Source of the DNA: Runella sp. CRIBMP
Lineage (GTDB): Bacteria; Bacteroidota; Bacteroidia; Cytophagales; Spirosomataceae
Length of the DNA: 64,000 nt
Direction: 5' to 3'
Assembly: GCF_009905605.1 (NCBI RefSeq)
Contig: NZ_JAAAKZ010000003.1
Coordinates: 310,001 to 374,000 of the forward strand
Shown here: positions 42,261 through 51,161 of the stretch, piece after piece
How the letters are laid out: each line of letters opens with the position of its first letter
How positions within the stretch are numbered: position 1 is the first letter of the stretch
Translations under genes and position numbers: made by a program
Notes under the pieces: generated by a model
The model's input: the letters and a program-made list of their open reading frames with translations, nothing else
What the model was told of the DNA's origin: nothing
Database searches by the model: none

Positions 42261-42725
42261 TTATGTTCGCAGCCTGAGAAAAAATTTCTTCAGGAGTTGG
42301 GTAATTTCTTGCTCCAATATGCCCCTTTTAACGGTTGTTTTGGGATGAAGGATGTTTTGGGTTAATAAAGAATAGCCTCGTTTGTCGTCGGAAGCCCCGT
42401 AGACAATGCGCCCAATTTGGGACCAATACAGCGCCCCACCGCACATTACACACGGCTCTAAGGTGACATATAACGTGCAATCTTTGAGGTATTTGCTGCC
42501 CAGATAGTCGGCGGCGGCGGTGATGGCCAAAATTTCGGCGTGGGCCGTGACGTCGGTCAACTGCTCGGTTTGGTTGCGGGTTTTGGCGATGATGCGGTGT
42601 TGACACACAATGACCGCCCCCACGGGAATTTCCCCTGCTTCGGCGGCCGCTTCTGCTTCATAGAGAGCGAGTTGCATATAGTACTCGTCCGAAAAAAGAG
42701 GGTACATATTTCCGACTTTAGACAT
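42261..42725 (-). CDS. tadA: tRNA-specific adenosine deaminase-like nucleoside deaminase
   Basis: 154 residues from ATG 42725 (MSKVGNMYPLFSDEYYMQLAL), chosen because the frame further upstream is hydrophobic and not family-like. Zinc site H62-A-E64 with E64 as proton shuttle, and PCVMC with C92 and C95. TLEPCVMCGGALYWSQIGRIVYG and DDKRGY match TadA, which converts A34 of tRNA-Arg to inosine. A guanine-deaminase-type substrate cannot be excluded. It lies downstream of the acyl carrier protein gene but behind its own terminator. Confidence 0.88.
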   Translation of the reverse strand: MSKVGNMYPLFSDEYYMQLALYEAEAAAEAGEIPVGAVIVCQHRIIAKTRNQTEQLTDVTAHAEILAITAAADYLGSKYLKDCTLYVTLEPCVMCGGALYWSQIGRIVYGASDDKRGYSLLTQNILHPKTTVKRGILEQEITQLLKKFFLRLRT

Positions 42726-42758
42726 CGTCCGTTGAAATAAACCAAGGTATAAAAATAA

Positions 42759-42797
42759 CAAAAGAGGATACAACTGTCGCAGTTATATCCTCTTGTT
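42759..42797 (-). terminator. Terminator between acyl carrier protein and tadA genes
   Basis: AAGAGGATA-C-AACTG pairs with CAGTT-A-TATCCTCTT (one mismatch, 3-nt loop). On the minus strand it is followed by a T-rich run. It lies just upstream of the tadA start. Confidence 0.65.
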
Positions 42798-42817
42798 GGG
42801 TTCTGTGGTGAGTGGCT

Positions 42818-43060
42818 TTAGGCCGCGGCATACATCACGCTCTGCTCTTCTTCGAGATAAACCATCAACTTGTTTAAGGTGGATAATTTGTGATAATCTT
42901 CGTCGGGGATTCGCAGGCCAAATTCCTTTTCAAGTTTCATCATCAAATCTACCGTGTCCAAGCTATCAAAGCCCAAATCTTTTACAAAATGAACATTGTC
43001 GGTGACCGCTCGGCGTTCTACACCAAAGTCTTCTAAAATAGTTAAAATACGTTCTTTCAT
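42818..43060 (-). CDS. Acyl carrier protein
   Basis: 80 residues. The phosphopantetheine site is DSL with S33 (DLGFDSLDTVDLMMKLEKEF), in the standard four-helix frame with the acidic helix II. It is a little unlike the primary fatty-acid ACP: the site is GFDSL, and the C-terminus ends EEEQSVMYAAA. It is not beside fab genes here, so it may be a second, specialised carrier. The neighbours glgB and tadA give no pathway hint. Confidence 0.9.
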   Translation of the reverse strand: MKERILTILEDFGVERRAVTDNVHFVKDLGFDSLDTVDLMMKLEKEFGLRIPDEDYHKLSTLNKLMVYLEEEQSVMYAAA

Positions 43061-43247
43061 GGCATTGTATGTTAATGTTGATGTATTAATCTACATTTAT
43101 CTTAACGCCAAAAAAGAGGCAAAAATTTCACGAAATAAGATGAAACCAATAACTATTTCAGAGGGTTTGTTTCAATGTTCTTTAAATCAATAAGATATAA
43201 AAAAAGATTTTTGTAAAAAAAACAGAACTAAACTGTTGAAATAGCGA

Positions 43248-45281
43248 TTATTTTGCACTTTTCTTCAAAATAATCCCAGCCAATGGCGGCAAAGTCAAGA
43301 CCACTGATTGAGGCTGATTATGCCATTTTTCGGGTTGGGTTTCTATCACTTGAGTATTGCTCACGCCGCTACCGTAAAAAGAAGGAGCATCGCTATTAAA
43401 CACTTCTTCCCATATTCCAACTGACGGAACGCCAATTCTGTAGCCTTGTTGCGGAACGGGGGTCAGGTTGAGAACCACCACAATGGTATCGCTCGGATTA
43501 AGCCCTTTGCGCGAATAAGCCACAATGCAATTGTCACGGTCCTGTGAGTCAATCCACTCAAAGCCTTCGGGCGAAAAGTTATAGTCATGCAAAGCGGGCT
43601 GATTGCGTAGGGCCGAGTTGAGGGCTTTAACGCATTCCTGTACTCCTTTGTGTGGCGCATGGTTGAGCAGATGCCAATCCAACGATTGTTGAAAATTCCA
43701 CTCACGAGCTTGGGCAAACTCCCCACCCATGAAGAGCAGTTTGGTGCCAGGGTGGGTGTACATATAGGTAAACAGCAACCTTAAATTTGCGAAACGTTGC
43801 CATTCGTCGCCTGGCATTTTGCCAATCAGAGAACCTTTTCCATACACCACTTCATCGTGAGAGAGCGGCAACATGAAGTTTTCAGAAAAAGCGTATACCA
43901 AGCTGAACGTAATCTGGTCTTGGTGCCAACGACGGAACATCGGGTCTTTTTCGAAATACTTGAGGGTATCGTTCATCCAGCCCATCATCCATTTCATGCC
44001 GAATCCCAGTCCGCCTAGATAAGTAGGGCGCGACACACCCGGAAAAGCGGTGGATTCTTCCGCAATCGTTTGGGCATCGGGGAAATCTTTGAAAATGGCT
44101 TCGTTCATTTCTTTCATCAACGAAATCGCCTCCAAGTTTTCGCGTCCGCCAAACTCATTGGGAATCCATTCGCCGTGTTTGCGCGAATAGTCCAAATAGA
44201 GCATCGAAGCAACGGCGTCTACGCGCAGACCGTCGGTATGGTAGCGGTCCATCCAGAAAACGGCGTTGGAAATGAGGAATGAACGGACCTCGTTACGGCC
44301 ATAATTAAAAATATAGCTTTTCCAGTCGGGGTGGTAGCCCTTGCGGGGGTCGGCGTGCTCGTATAAATGCGTACCGTCAAAGTTATATAATCCGTGGGCG
44401 TCGCCTGGAAAGTGCGATGGAACCCAGTCCATGTACACGCCGATGTTTTCCAAGTGAAGCCGCTCAATGAGGTACATTAAGTCTTGCGGATTTCCCATCC
44501 GGGAAGCGCACGAGAAATACCCCGTGATTTGATAGCCCCAAGAAGGCGGATAGGGCGCTTCCATGATGGGCATCAACTCTACGTGGGTAAAGCCCATTTC
44601 TTTGACGTAGGGAACCAAACTATCGGCAATTTCGCGGTAATTCAAAAAACGCTCTGGGTTGTCGGGGTCGCGCATCCATGAAGCCAAATGCACTTCATAC
44701 ACTGAGATGGGAGAGGTCAATGAGTTGTGCTTGCGGCGGTTACGCATCCATCCTTCATCCTGCCACTCGTACCATGTGTCCCACACCACCGAGGCGGTTT
44801 GGGGGGCTACTTCGCACCAAAGGGCAAAAGGATCGGATTTTTCTAATTCCAAACCATTATTCATTGATTTGATGAAGTATTTATAGACTTCACCGCGCCC
44901 TATGTTTGGCACAAAGCCTTCCCAAATACCCGAGCCGTCCCAACGAGAGCTGAGTGGATGACTGCCGCGCTCCCAGCCATTAAAATTTCCAATGACCGAA
45001 ACGTAGTGAGCATTGGGTGCCCAAACGGCAAAATAAGTACCGATGACTCCTTTATACTCGGCTACGTGAGAGCCCAACTTTTCGTATAATTTAAAGTGCT
45101 TGCCAGATTTGAACAAATAAATATCAAACTCTGAAAAGCGCGAATAATTTTCAACAGCTTGCAACTGGACAGGGGCTTCGGCGATGGTGAGGTCTTCCAC
45201 CGGTTCGGTTTTTTTACGGGTTTTCTTCGGAACGGGCGTTTCGGCTACAACTTCAGTTTTAGTTTTTGCTGATTTTGCCAT
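43248..45281 (-). CDS. glgB: 1,4-alpha-glucan branching enzyme (GH13)
   Basis: 677 residues. A Lys/Thr/Glu-rich N-terminal tail (about 1-35, with two KK(T)RKK-like clusters) precedes a carbohydrate-binding CBM48 domain (about 70-165, VSVIGNFNGWERGSHPL). The GH13 barrel has MDWVPSHF, DGLRVDAV with nucleophile D355, AEESTAFPGVSRP with acid/base E408, and MLPLSHDEVVYGKGS. The C-terminal beta domain ends PPLAGIILKKS. It makes alpha-1,6 branches in glycogen. Divergent from pnuC-nadR; other glycogen genes are not in the window. Confidence 0.95.
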   Translation of the reverse strand: MAKSAKTKTEVVAETPVPKKTRKKTEPVEDLTIAEAPVQLQAVENYSRFSEFDIYLFKSGKHFKLYEKLGSHVAEYKGVIGTYFAVWAPNAHYVSVIGNFNGWERGSHPLSSRWDGSGIWEGFVPNIGRGEVYKYFIKSMNNGLELEKSDPFALWCEVAPQTASVVWDTWYEWQDEGWMRNRRKHNSLTSPISVYEVHLASWMRDPDNPERFLNYREIADSLVPYVKEMGFTHVELMPIMEAPYPPSWGYQITGYFSCASRMGNPQDLMYLIERLHLENIGVYMDWVPSHFPGDAHGLYNFDGTHLYEHADPRKGYHPDWKSYIFNYGRNEVRSFLISNAVFWMDRYHTDGLRVDAVASMLYLDYSRKHGEWIPNEFGGRENLEAISLMKEMNEAIFKDFPDAQTIAEESTAFPGVSRPTYLGGLGFGMKWMMGWMNDTLKYFEKDPMFRRWHQDQITFSLVYAFSENFMLPLSHDEVVYGKGSLIGKMPGDEWQRFANLRLLFTYMYTHPGTKLLFMGGEFAQAREWNFQQSLDWHLLNHAPHKGVQECVKALNSALRNQPALHDYNFSPEGFEWIDSQDRDNCIVAYSRKGLNPSDTIVVVLNLTPVPQQGYRIGVPSVGIWEEVFNSDAPSFYGSGVSNTQVIETQPEKWHNQPQSVVLTLPPLAGIILKKSAK

Positions 45282-45414
45282 AATATTGAGTTTAGCGATG
45301 GTTCATTATAGGTTGTATGGTGCAAAATAGATTTTTTCGAGCCAAAATTGCACTATAAGTACTAAAAAATCTTTTTCTTTTTCTTTAAGCCTCTTTTCCA
45401 AAACCGAGAACCAC

Positions 45415-46080
45415 TTGAATATGAATTTTTTCGACATCAACTCCGTCCTTTTTGAGGCTTGGGGATACAAAATGAGCCACCTTGAGTTTTGGGCGACCGT
45501 CACGGGTGCAGTGGCCGTTTGGCTATCAGCGCGTGAAAACGTGTGGAGTTGGATTATTGGTTTGTTGAATGTGGTGCTGGCGTTTGCGCTTTTTTACCAA
45601 ATTCAGCTTTACCCCGATATGTTTTTGCAGGTTTTTTTCTTTATCACTAATCTCATCGGCTGGTGGCAATGGAAATACCCCAAAGCCAATGAGGCCAACT
45701 TAAAAAATGAGTTAAAAATCAGTAAGTTAACCTTGCAACAATGGCTGGTGCTGGGCGTAGGTGGGCTGGTGTGTACGTTTGCAATGGGTAGTTTTGCCAA
45801 AAATCTACACGAATTTTTCCCCGTACTGTTTAGTCAACCCAGTGCCTTTCCCTACATGGACTCATTCACGACGGTCATGAGTATTGTGGCTACGTTTATG
45901 TTGATTCGTAAAAAAATCGAGGCGTGGTACGTGTGGTTGGTGATTGATGTCATTGCTACTTACATTTATTACCTCAAAGAAGTGAAGCTGTACGCGCTAC
46001 TGTATTTTCTGTTTTGCTTCATTGCGGCGTTTGGGGCGTATCATTGGACCAAAGAATACCGCAGCTACGATAAACGATGA
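45415..46080 (+). CDS. pnuC: Nicotinamide riboside transporter PnuC
   Basis: 221 residues (ATG 45421, giving MNFFDIN, is an equally plausible start). About seven membrane helices; PnuC hallmarks are WVLSARENVWSW-like VWLSARENVWSWIIGLLNVVLAFALFY and LIGWWQWKYP, both rich in conserved Trp. It imports nicotinamide riboside by facilitated diffusion, trapped by phosphorylation by the next gene product. The last four bases overlap the start of nadR, so the two are translationally coupled. Confidence 0.93.
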   Translation: MNMNFFDINSVLFEAWGYKMSHLEFWATVTGAVAVWLSARENVWSWIIGLLNVVLAFALFYQIQLYPDMFLQVFFFITNLIGWWQWKYPKANEANLKNELKISKLTLQQWLVLGVGGLVCTFAMGSFAKNLHEFFPVLFSQPSAFPYMDSFTTVMSIVATFMLIRKKIEAWYVWLVIDVIATYIYYLKEVKLYALLYFLFCFIAAFGAYHWTKEYRSYDKR

Positions 46081-47048
46081 AAAAAGGGTTGGTTTTTGGG
46101 AAATTCATGCCTTTGCACAAAGGGCATTTGGCATTGATTGAGTTTGCGTTGTCGTACTGTGATAAAGTCATGGTTTCAATGAGTTTTACCCTCGACGACC
46201 CTATTCCTGCCGAAATACGCTTTGGTTGGCTACACCAAATCTTTGACCAAAATCCGCGTATTGAGCTATTTCGAGCACTGGACGATTTTCCCGATGAGGG
46301 GTTGCCTCTCACAGAAGCTACCAAAATGTGGGCGGATTTTATTCACCAAACTTTTCCTGATGTAGAGGGCGTTTTCTGCTCAGAAGCCTACGGAGTTCCT
46401 TTGGCCCGTCATTTGAATTGTCCTGTGGTGTTTTTTGATTTAGACCGCGTTCAAGTTCCTATTTCTGCCACGGTCATTCGCTCCAATCCGTATCAACATT
46501 GGGATTTTATACCGCAGCTGGTAAGGCCGTATTTTACGAAAAAAGTCTGCCTTTATGGCCCCGAAAGCGTTGGAAAAACAACGCTGGCGCAGCAGTTAGC
46601 AGAATGTTTTCAAACAACTTTTGCGCACGAAGTCGCTCGGGAGGTGCTCACCTCCAATGAGTTTGAAATAGAAAAAATCATCGAAATTGGCGAATTACAA
46701 ACTGAGTTGGTCAAACAAAAAATAGGAGAAGCCAATCAAGTGCTTTTCTGTGATACAGACTTGATTACGACGCAAATTTACTGCCAACAGTATTTTGGCT
46801 ACGTGCCCGATGAGTTGAAAAAATGCGAAGCAGAGATTACGTACGACCTGTATTTGCTACTAAACATTGATACGCCTTGGGTACCCGATTCACTGCGCGA
46901 CTTTGGTGATCGGCGGGCAGAAATGTTCAACCTTTTTAAGAATGAATTAGAAAAACGAGAGCTACCGTATGTGTTGATTGAAGGAAATTGGGGGCAACGG
47001 TTTATTGCCGCACGAAAAGAAGTGGAAAGGATGTTGCGGGGCAATTAA
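46077..47048 (+). CDS. nadR: NadR-type bifunctional NMN adenylyltransferase / nicotinamide riboside kinase
   Basis: 323 residues. The N-terminal nucleotidyltransferase has GKFMPLHKGH (HxGH at 14-17) and ISATVIR (129-135). The C-terminal kinase domain has Walker A GPESVGKTT (161-169), then the EVAREVL lid region and CDTDLITT. The N-terminal HTH repressor domain of enteric NadR is absent, as usual outside Enterobacteriaceae. With PnuC it forms a riboside uptake and NAD salvage unit: riboside to NMN to NAD. Confidence 0.93.
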   Translation: MKKGLVFGKFMPLHKGHLALIEFALSYCDKVMVSMSFTLDDPIPAEIRFGWLHQIFDQNPRIELFRALDDFPDEGLPLTEATKMWADFIHQTFPDVEGVFCSEAYGVPLARHLNCPVVFFDLDRVQVPISATVIRSNPYQHWDFIPQLVRPYFTKKVCLYGPESVGKTTLAQQLAECFQTTFAHEVAREVLTSNEFEIEKIIEIGELQTELVKQKIGEANQVLFCDTDLITTQIYCQQYFGYVPDELKKCEAEITYDLYLLLNIDTPWVPDSLRDFGDRRAEMFNLFKNELEKRELPYVLIEGNWGQRFIAARKEVERMLRGN

Positions 47049-47154
47049 CCATTTCGTGGGATTACTTGGGGCTATAAAACTTTCTTTTGCTGACAAGAGC
47101 ACTAAAAGGCATATAATTGGGCGTTAATAAACTATAAACAGTTACAAAAAATCT

Positions 47155-47583
47155 TTGTATATGAAAATTTATAGATGTGTAATGCTATTTTTTATGGTTT
47201 TTATTTTCACAAAAAGCACAAGCCAAAATAAAATAGATACAGTGAATGTTGGGTTGATTATAAAAATGACTCCATTTCAGTCAATTTTTGGAACAGTAGT
47301 TTATGGGAAAATAAGGGTTTCTAGCGATAGCTTATTTTTTAATACAACCCCTTGTAATGAATTGGCAAAGAAACTATCCCCCGTTTTTCCTTGCAATGCT
47401 CATCTCATTAAGCCAATTGGGGTATCATTCAAGGAAATAAAGAAAATGAAGCGAAGGGCTTTCTTATTTTTATTTCCTAATCGGCTGTTCATTCAGACAA
47501 AAAACAATGATACTTATCTTTTCATCACTTACAAAAGGCGATTAATTAAAAGAAAATACCAATCTTATTTGGATAGTGTGTAG
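47155..47583 (+). CDS. Secreted protein of unknown function
   Basis: 142 residues (or 140 from ATG 47161). Signal peptide to about residue 24 (TKSTSQ). The mature part is basic and beta-rich, with a strongly hydrophobic RRAFLFLFPNRLFIQTKNNDTY hairpin followed by a Lys/Arg-rich end. The layout recalls a small PH/GRAM-like lipid-binding fold, but I do not recognise a family. The gene is clearly more AT-rich than its neighbours, which may indicate recent acquisition. Confidence 0.6.
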   Translation: MYMKIYRCVMLFFMVFIFTKSTSQNKIDTVNVGLIIKMTPFQSIFGTVVYGKIRVSSDSLFFNTTPCNELAKKLSPVFPCNAHLIKPIGVSFKEIKKMKRRAFLFLFPNRLFIQTKNNDTYLFITYKRRLIKRKYQSYLDSV

Positions 47584-47593
47584 CTTTTTGGCG

Positions 47594-47622
47594 GCCTCAT
47601 CAATCGTTCAGATTGATGGGGC
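47594..47622. terminator. Bidirectional terminator
   Basis: GCCTCATCAATC / GATTGATGGGGC (12 bp, one G-T pair) with a 5-nt loop. It touches the stop codon of the convergent barrel gene. Confidence 0.65.
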
Positions 47623-48368
47623 TATTTGATGCGCCACTTGGGAGAGATATTGTATCGTATTCCAATACCAGCGGTAAAACCCGCCCCGCGCGTCACAAAT
47701 TCGGCATTTTCAATGGGCTCCTGATTGTTTTTAATCGATACTTTCACGTTGGCAATACTCGTAAGGCCCATGACCTGACGGGCATATACGCTCAAGGTCC
47801 ACCGTCTCGACATGGCCCAGTTGAAACTAGCCGCCAACTCAGCGTTGATGGAGTGTTGTCGAAGTACACCTACCGAGCCTGAATAAACGAGGGAGTCGGT
47901 CCACGTATGCCCACGGGTAGTGATTACGCCGTTGAATGTTTTTTGGCTTATTTCGCCATTGGCCCATACGTATTGCAAGCCGCCGCCCAAATGGGCTTCA
48001 AGTTTGTCATAAAATACCCGGGCGCGCCAATTAGCCCGCACCGGAAACGACATAAATTGCAGGGGATTGGTGCCAATCGCGCGGTTGGTCTGATAGAGAT
48101 AAACGAGGTTGAGCGGCAAAGAATAGATGCCCGTTTCGACCGACATATAAGGGTTAACCACTCGGCCTACTTTCATGCCGTACATGGGCATAATTCCCGA
48201 CCCGCCAGGGTTATATTTGCTGAGCTCTCCCGCAATCATGCGCGTTTGATTACTGAAAATCCCGACGTCTGTTCCGACATACCAATGTCCTCGGAATAGC
48301 TTGCTCTGACCAAATCCCGACAATGCAAACAGACATACCAATCCAACTATCGCGTAGCAGTGTTTCAT
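47622..48368 (-). CDS. Small outer-membrane beta-barrel protein
   Basis: 248 residues. Signal peptide about 1-21 (ALSGFGQ). The mature protein is a series of amphipathic strands about 10 residues long, each ending in aromatic residues (HWYVGTDVGIFSN, MYGMKVGRVVNPYMSVETGIYSLPLNLVYLY, SWRWTLSVYARQVMGL-like RRWTLSVYARQVMGL), about 8 strands. The last strand, FTAGIGIRYNIS, is near the C-terminus. Fits the PorT/OmpA-barrel-like group common in Bacteroidota; no specific family is certain. Confidence 0.65.
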   Translation of the reverse strand: MKHCYAIVGLVCLFALSGFGQSKLFRGHWYVGTDVGIFSNQTRMIAGELSKYNPGGSGIMPMYGMKVGRVVNPYMSVETGIYSLPLNLVYLYQTNRAIGTNPLQFMSFPVRANWRARVFYDKLEAHLGGGLQYVWANGEISQKTFNGVITTRGHTWTDSLVYSGSVGVLRQHSINAELAASFNWAMSRRWTLSVYARQVMGLTSIANVKVSIKNNQEPIENAEFVTRGAGFTAGIGIRYNISPKWRIK

Positions 48369-48473
48369 GGGTAGGCAGGGTTAATGACCTGAATGTGTGG
48401 CTAATATACGAAGTTTTGAAATTCGGGTTGCAAAAAAACACGGTATTATTTAGCAAAAAGCATTAAAAATAAT

Positions 48474-48501
48474 GAAGGGCCGCTTTTCAGCAACCCTTCG
48501 T
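48474..48501 (-). terminator. Terminator after the small membrane protein gene
   Basis: Stem GAAGGG / CCCTTC extended by GC/GC pairs, followed by TTATTTTTAATG on the minus strand. Confidence 0.5.
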
Positions 48502-48513
48502 TGTTTTTAATAT

Positions 48514-48927
48514 TTAAAACCAGCCGCCCCCTAGGTTGCGGAAAGGCCACGGGATAGAGATCAAAATAAGGAGTAATGCCACCAGATAAAAGGTGAAAAC
48601 TTTGCCGTGGTTCAGCTTTTTTGCCTGCGCGTGGCCGATCGTAATCAGCACGATGGCAACCAACATTCCGACGATGTGCTCGACGGTGTAAAAACGATAG
48701 AATTTATCGCTCATCATGTCAAAACGTACTTTTACTCCCCAGTCTAACGCGTAGAGAACCAGCCCGATGAGCAATTGGGTATGCGTGGCAATCATGGCAA
48801 ACAAATATACTTTAGAATAAGGCGCATTGGGTTGGCTGCGTTTGGTAAAAGCGGTGTAAATCGCGGCAATCAGAAGCGCAAGAACTACGTAGCGAAGGCC
48901 CGAATGGGCGCGTACAAGAATTTCCAT
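48514..48927 (-). CDS. Four-helix membrane protein (cytochrome b561-like)
   Basis: 137 residues with four membrane helices (about 11-29, 43-63, 83-103 and 112-130). Helices 2, 3 and 4 begin or end with histidine (ATHTQLLIGLVLY, VEHIVGMLVAIVLITIGHAQ), and the N-terminus starts HSGLRYVVL. Paired membrane His residues are typical of b-type haem proteins, and Bacteroidota homologues of this size are often annotated cytochrome b. Haem binding is not proven from sequence. The 51 bp to the thiL gene suggest a possible operon. Confidence 0.6.
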   Translation of the reverse strand: MEILVRAHSGLRYVVLALLIAAIYTAFTKRSQPNAPYSKVYLFAMIATHTQLLIGLVLYALDWGVKVRFDMMSDKFYRFYTVEHIVGMLVAIVLITIGHAQAKKLNHGKVFTFYLVALLLILISIPWPFRNLGGGWF

Positions 48928-48977
48928 AGTTGGTTGTTTATGTATAAATGAATAAAATGCAGTGTTAAAAAAAAGAT

Positions 48978-50018
48978 TTAGGATTGTTGATTGGTCAGGT
49001 GTTGCCAGCCTTGGGCTTTTATTGGAAAACGACTGCCGCCTTTGGTTACCAGTTCCACATTTTTCGGGTCGTTGGTCATAAATCCCGCAAAGCTGATGTG
49101 CGGTGAATTCTTGATTTTCTCGTAATCTGACTGCTTAATGGTAAACAGCAATTCGTAATCCTCGCCACCGTTTAGGGCAATGGTCAACGGGCTGATTTTA
49201 AACTCATCGGCGGTCAAGAACGTATCGTCGGCAATGGGCACATTTTCTTCAAAAACTTGCGCTCCCGTTCCCGATTGGTTACAGAGGTGCAGAATCTCAG
49301 AAGCCAATCCATCCGAAATGTCAATCATCGACGTAGGCACCACCCCCGCTTCCAAAAGTTCATACACAATGTCCGTCCGCGCTTCGGGCTTGAGTTGACG
49401 ACCTACCAGATACGATTTGTCTTCCAACTGCGGTTGCATTTCAGGGTTTTCCAAAAATTCCCGTTTTTCTCGTTCTAGCAGTTGAAGCCCCATATAGGCC
49501 GCGCCTAAATCACCCGTGATACAAATGATGTCGTTGGGCTGGGCACCGTTTCGGTACGAGATTTTGGTTTTATCGACGACTCCCACGGCCGTCACGGAAA
49601 TCAACAAACCCGAGCGCGAAGACGTAGTGTCGCCGCCAACGAGATCCACTTTGTAGGCTTCACAAGCGGCCTGAATACCCGCGTATAATTCGTCGATGGC
49701 TTCGACAGAAAAGCGATTGCTCAGGCCAATGCTCACCGTCACTTGACGAGGAATGCCGTTCATGGCCGCGATGTCGGAGACGTTGACCGCAATGGCTTTG
49801 TAGCCCAGGTGCTTGAGTGGTACATAACTAAGGTCAAAGTGGACACCCTCTACGAGCATATCGGTCGAGACCAACAAATACTCATCGGTGGCGGTATCAA
49901 TGACAGCGGCGTCGTCGCCGATGCCTTTTATGGTTTGGGGAAGCACAGGCGTAAATTGCTGATTTATACGCTCAATCAGCCCAAATTCACCCAGTGTTGC
50001 AAGTTCAGTTCTAATCAT
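48978..50018 (-). CDS. thiL: Thiamine-phosphate kinase ThiL
   Basis: 346 residues from ATG 50018. The frame is open to 50165, but the extra 49 residues are not family-like. ThiL signatures: FGLIERINQQF, GIGDDAAVID (ATP/Mg loop), VSTDMLVEGVHFDL, VNVSDIAAMNG, VGGDTTSSRSGLLISVTAVG, SMIDISDGLASEILHLC and GGEDYELLFT. It phosphorylates thiamine monophosphate to the active cofactor, thiamine diphosphate. AIR-synthase fold. No thiamine riboswitch is apparent upstream; msrA is divergent. Confidence 0.95.
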   Translation of the reverse strand: MIRTELATLGEFGLIERINQQFTPVLPQTIKGIGDDAAVIDTATDEYLLVSTDMLVEGVHFDLSYVPLKHLGYKAIAVNVSDIAAMNGIPRQVTVSIGLSNRFSVEAIDELYAGIQAACEAYKVDLVGGDTTSSRSGLLISVTAVGVVDKTKISYRNGAQPNDIICITGDLGAAYMGLQLLEREKREFLENPEMQPQLEDKSYLVGRQLKPEARTDIVYELLEAGVVPTSMIDISDGLASEILHLCNQSGTGAQVFEENVPIADDTFLTADEFKISPLTIALNGGEDYELLFTIKQSDYEKIKNSPHISFAGFMTNDPKNVELVTKGGSRFPIKAQGWQHLTNQQS

Positions 50019-50212
50019 TTTGAGGAAGATGTCGGATGCCCGACATTTGGTGTAAAGTAATAAGTGAAAGTTTGCATTACAAAACTTTTCGGTGCAAAGT
50101 TCGTTAAAAGAATGGCTTTTCCCGTATATCCAATGAATTGTTTTTAAACACATTAGCAGCGGCAAAGCTCCGTAATCAGAACTTAATACTTACTTTTTTG
50201 TTAGAAATAAAT

Positions 50213-50866
50213 ATGAAGACAATCATCAAAAAACTCATTTTCGGCACGTTGACGTTGTCATCACTTAGCTCGTGCGGACAGTCAGCCAAAAAGATTGAAC
50301 AAATGGAAGAAAAATCAAAAACCCTCACGGGGCTGGCCACCGCCACGTTTGGTACGGGGTGTTTCTGGTGTACCGAAGCGGTGTATCAGGAAATGGAAGG
50401 CGTTGAATCGGTAGTATCGGGGTATTCGGGTGGATTTGTGGAAAACCCGACCTACGAACAAGTCTGTGGAAAAGCTACGGGCCATGCCGAGTGCGTAGAA
50501 ATCAAATACGACCCCAAAAAAGTGACCTATGCTGAACTGTTGGAGGTGTTTTTCCGGGTGCATGACCCAACCACCAAAGACCGTCAGGGCAACGACGTAG
50601 GGCCGCAGTATCGTTCGGTGATTTTTTACCACGACGCAGATCAAAAAGCCTTGGCCGAAAAAGCCATCAAAGAGCTCAATGCCTCAGGTGCTTTTAGCAA
50701 GCCGATTGTGACGGAAGTATCCAAAGCCGAGAAGTTTTACGTAGCCGAAGCATATCACCAAAATTTTTTTGCCAACAACCCCAACCAAGGCTATTGCGCA
50801 TTTGTGGTAGCGCCCAAAGTGGATAAGTTCAAGAAGGTATTTAAGGAGAAGTTGAAAGCGCATTAA
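50213..50866 (+). CDS. msrA: Peptide-methionine (S)-S-oxide reductase MsrA, lipoprotein
   Basis: 217 residues from ATG 50213. The lipoprotein signal ends LSSC with Cys21. The MsrA core has GTGCFWCTEAVYQEMEGV with catalytic Cys50, SGYSGG, and THAECVEI-like GHAECVEIKYDP, then HDPTTKDRQGNDVGPQYRS and AEAYHQNFF. It repairs oxidised methionine in exported proteins, here anchored in an envelope membrane. An upstream frame to 50138 adds 25 non-family residues and overlaps the thiL leader. Confidence 0.93.
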   Translation: MKTIIKKLIFGTLTLSSLSSCGQSAKKIEQMEEKSKTLTGLATATFGTGCFWCTEAVYQEMEGVESVVSGYSGGFVENPTYEQVCGKATGHAECVEIKYDPKKVTYAELLEVFFRVHDPTTKDRQGNDVGPQYRSVIFYHDADQKALAEKAIKELNASGAFSKPIVTEVSKAEKFYVAEAYHQNFFANNPNQGYCAFVVAPKVDKFKKVFKEKLKAH

Positions 50867-50894
50867 TTAGCCTCTCTTAACGTGATTTCACAAG

Positions 50895-50914
50895 AAGCCC
50901 GATTCGTCGGGCTT
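50895..50914 (+). terminator. Terminator after msrA
   Basis: AAGCCCGA / TCGGGCTT with TTCG loop followed by a T-run. Textbook intrinsic terminator. The 50915-51070 stretch that follows contains nothing I can identify. Confidence 0.8.
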
Positions 50915-51070
50915 TTTTTGTGAAAAATGCGCATTCTCCAACGACACCCCTCCCGCTACCGCCTAAATAATGGCATAGAAGAGCAAAATATCGCAATAGC
51001 TCTCAACCAAAAAAAACCAAAATAAGTAACTTTACGGCTTAAAAAATCGCACAGATGCGGGGTTTTGGCT

Positions 51071-51109
51071 TCGTCCGCAGGCGTACAAATATTGTCCGTT
51101 TTCGGACGA
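51071..51109 (+). promoter_or_regulatory. Paired dyad operator/enhancer, operon G
   Basis: Distal TCGTCC-N6-GTACAA (51071-51088) and proximal TTGTCC-N6-GGACGA (51092-51109), centres 21 bp apart. The GTAC variant is again in the distal copy, so orientation relative to the promoter is kept although the gene is on the other strand. The proximal centre is about 62 bp upstream of the -24 box. Confidence 0.65.
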
Positions 51110-51161
51110 TTTTGTGAAGATAAAATAAATCAATGTGCTGATTTTCAGTAATATGATAAGT

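Noticed and set aside
50018-50165. N-terminal extension of the thiL frame
   Set aside because: The extra 49 residues do not resemble ThiL and would overlap the msrA promoter region; ATG 50018 gives the normal ThiL start.
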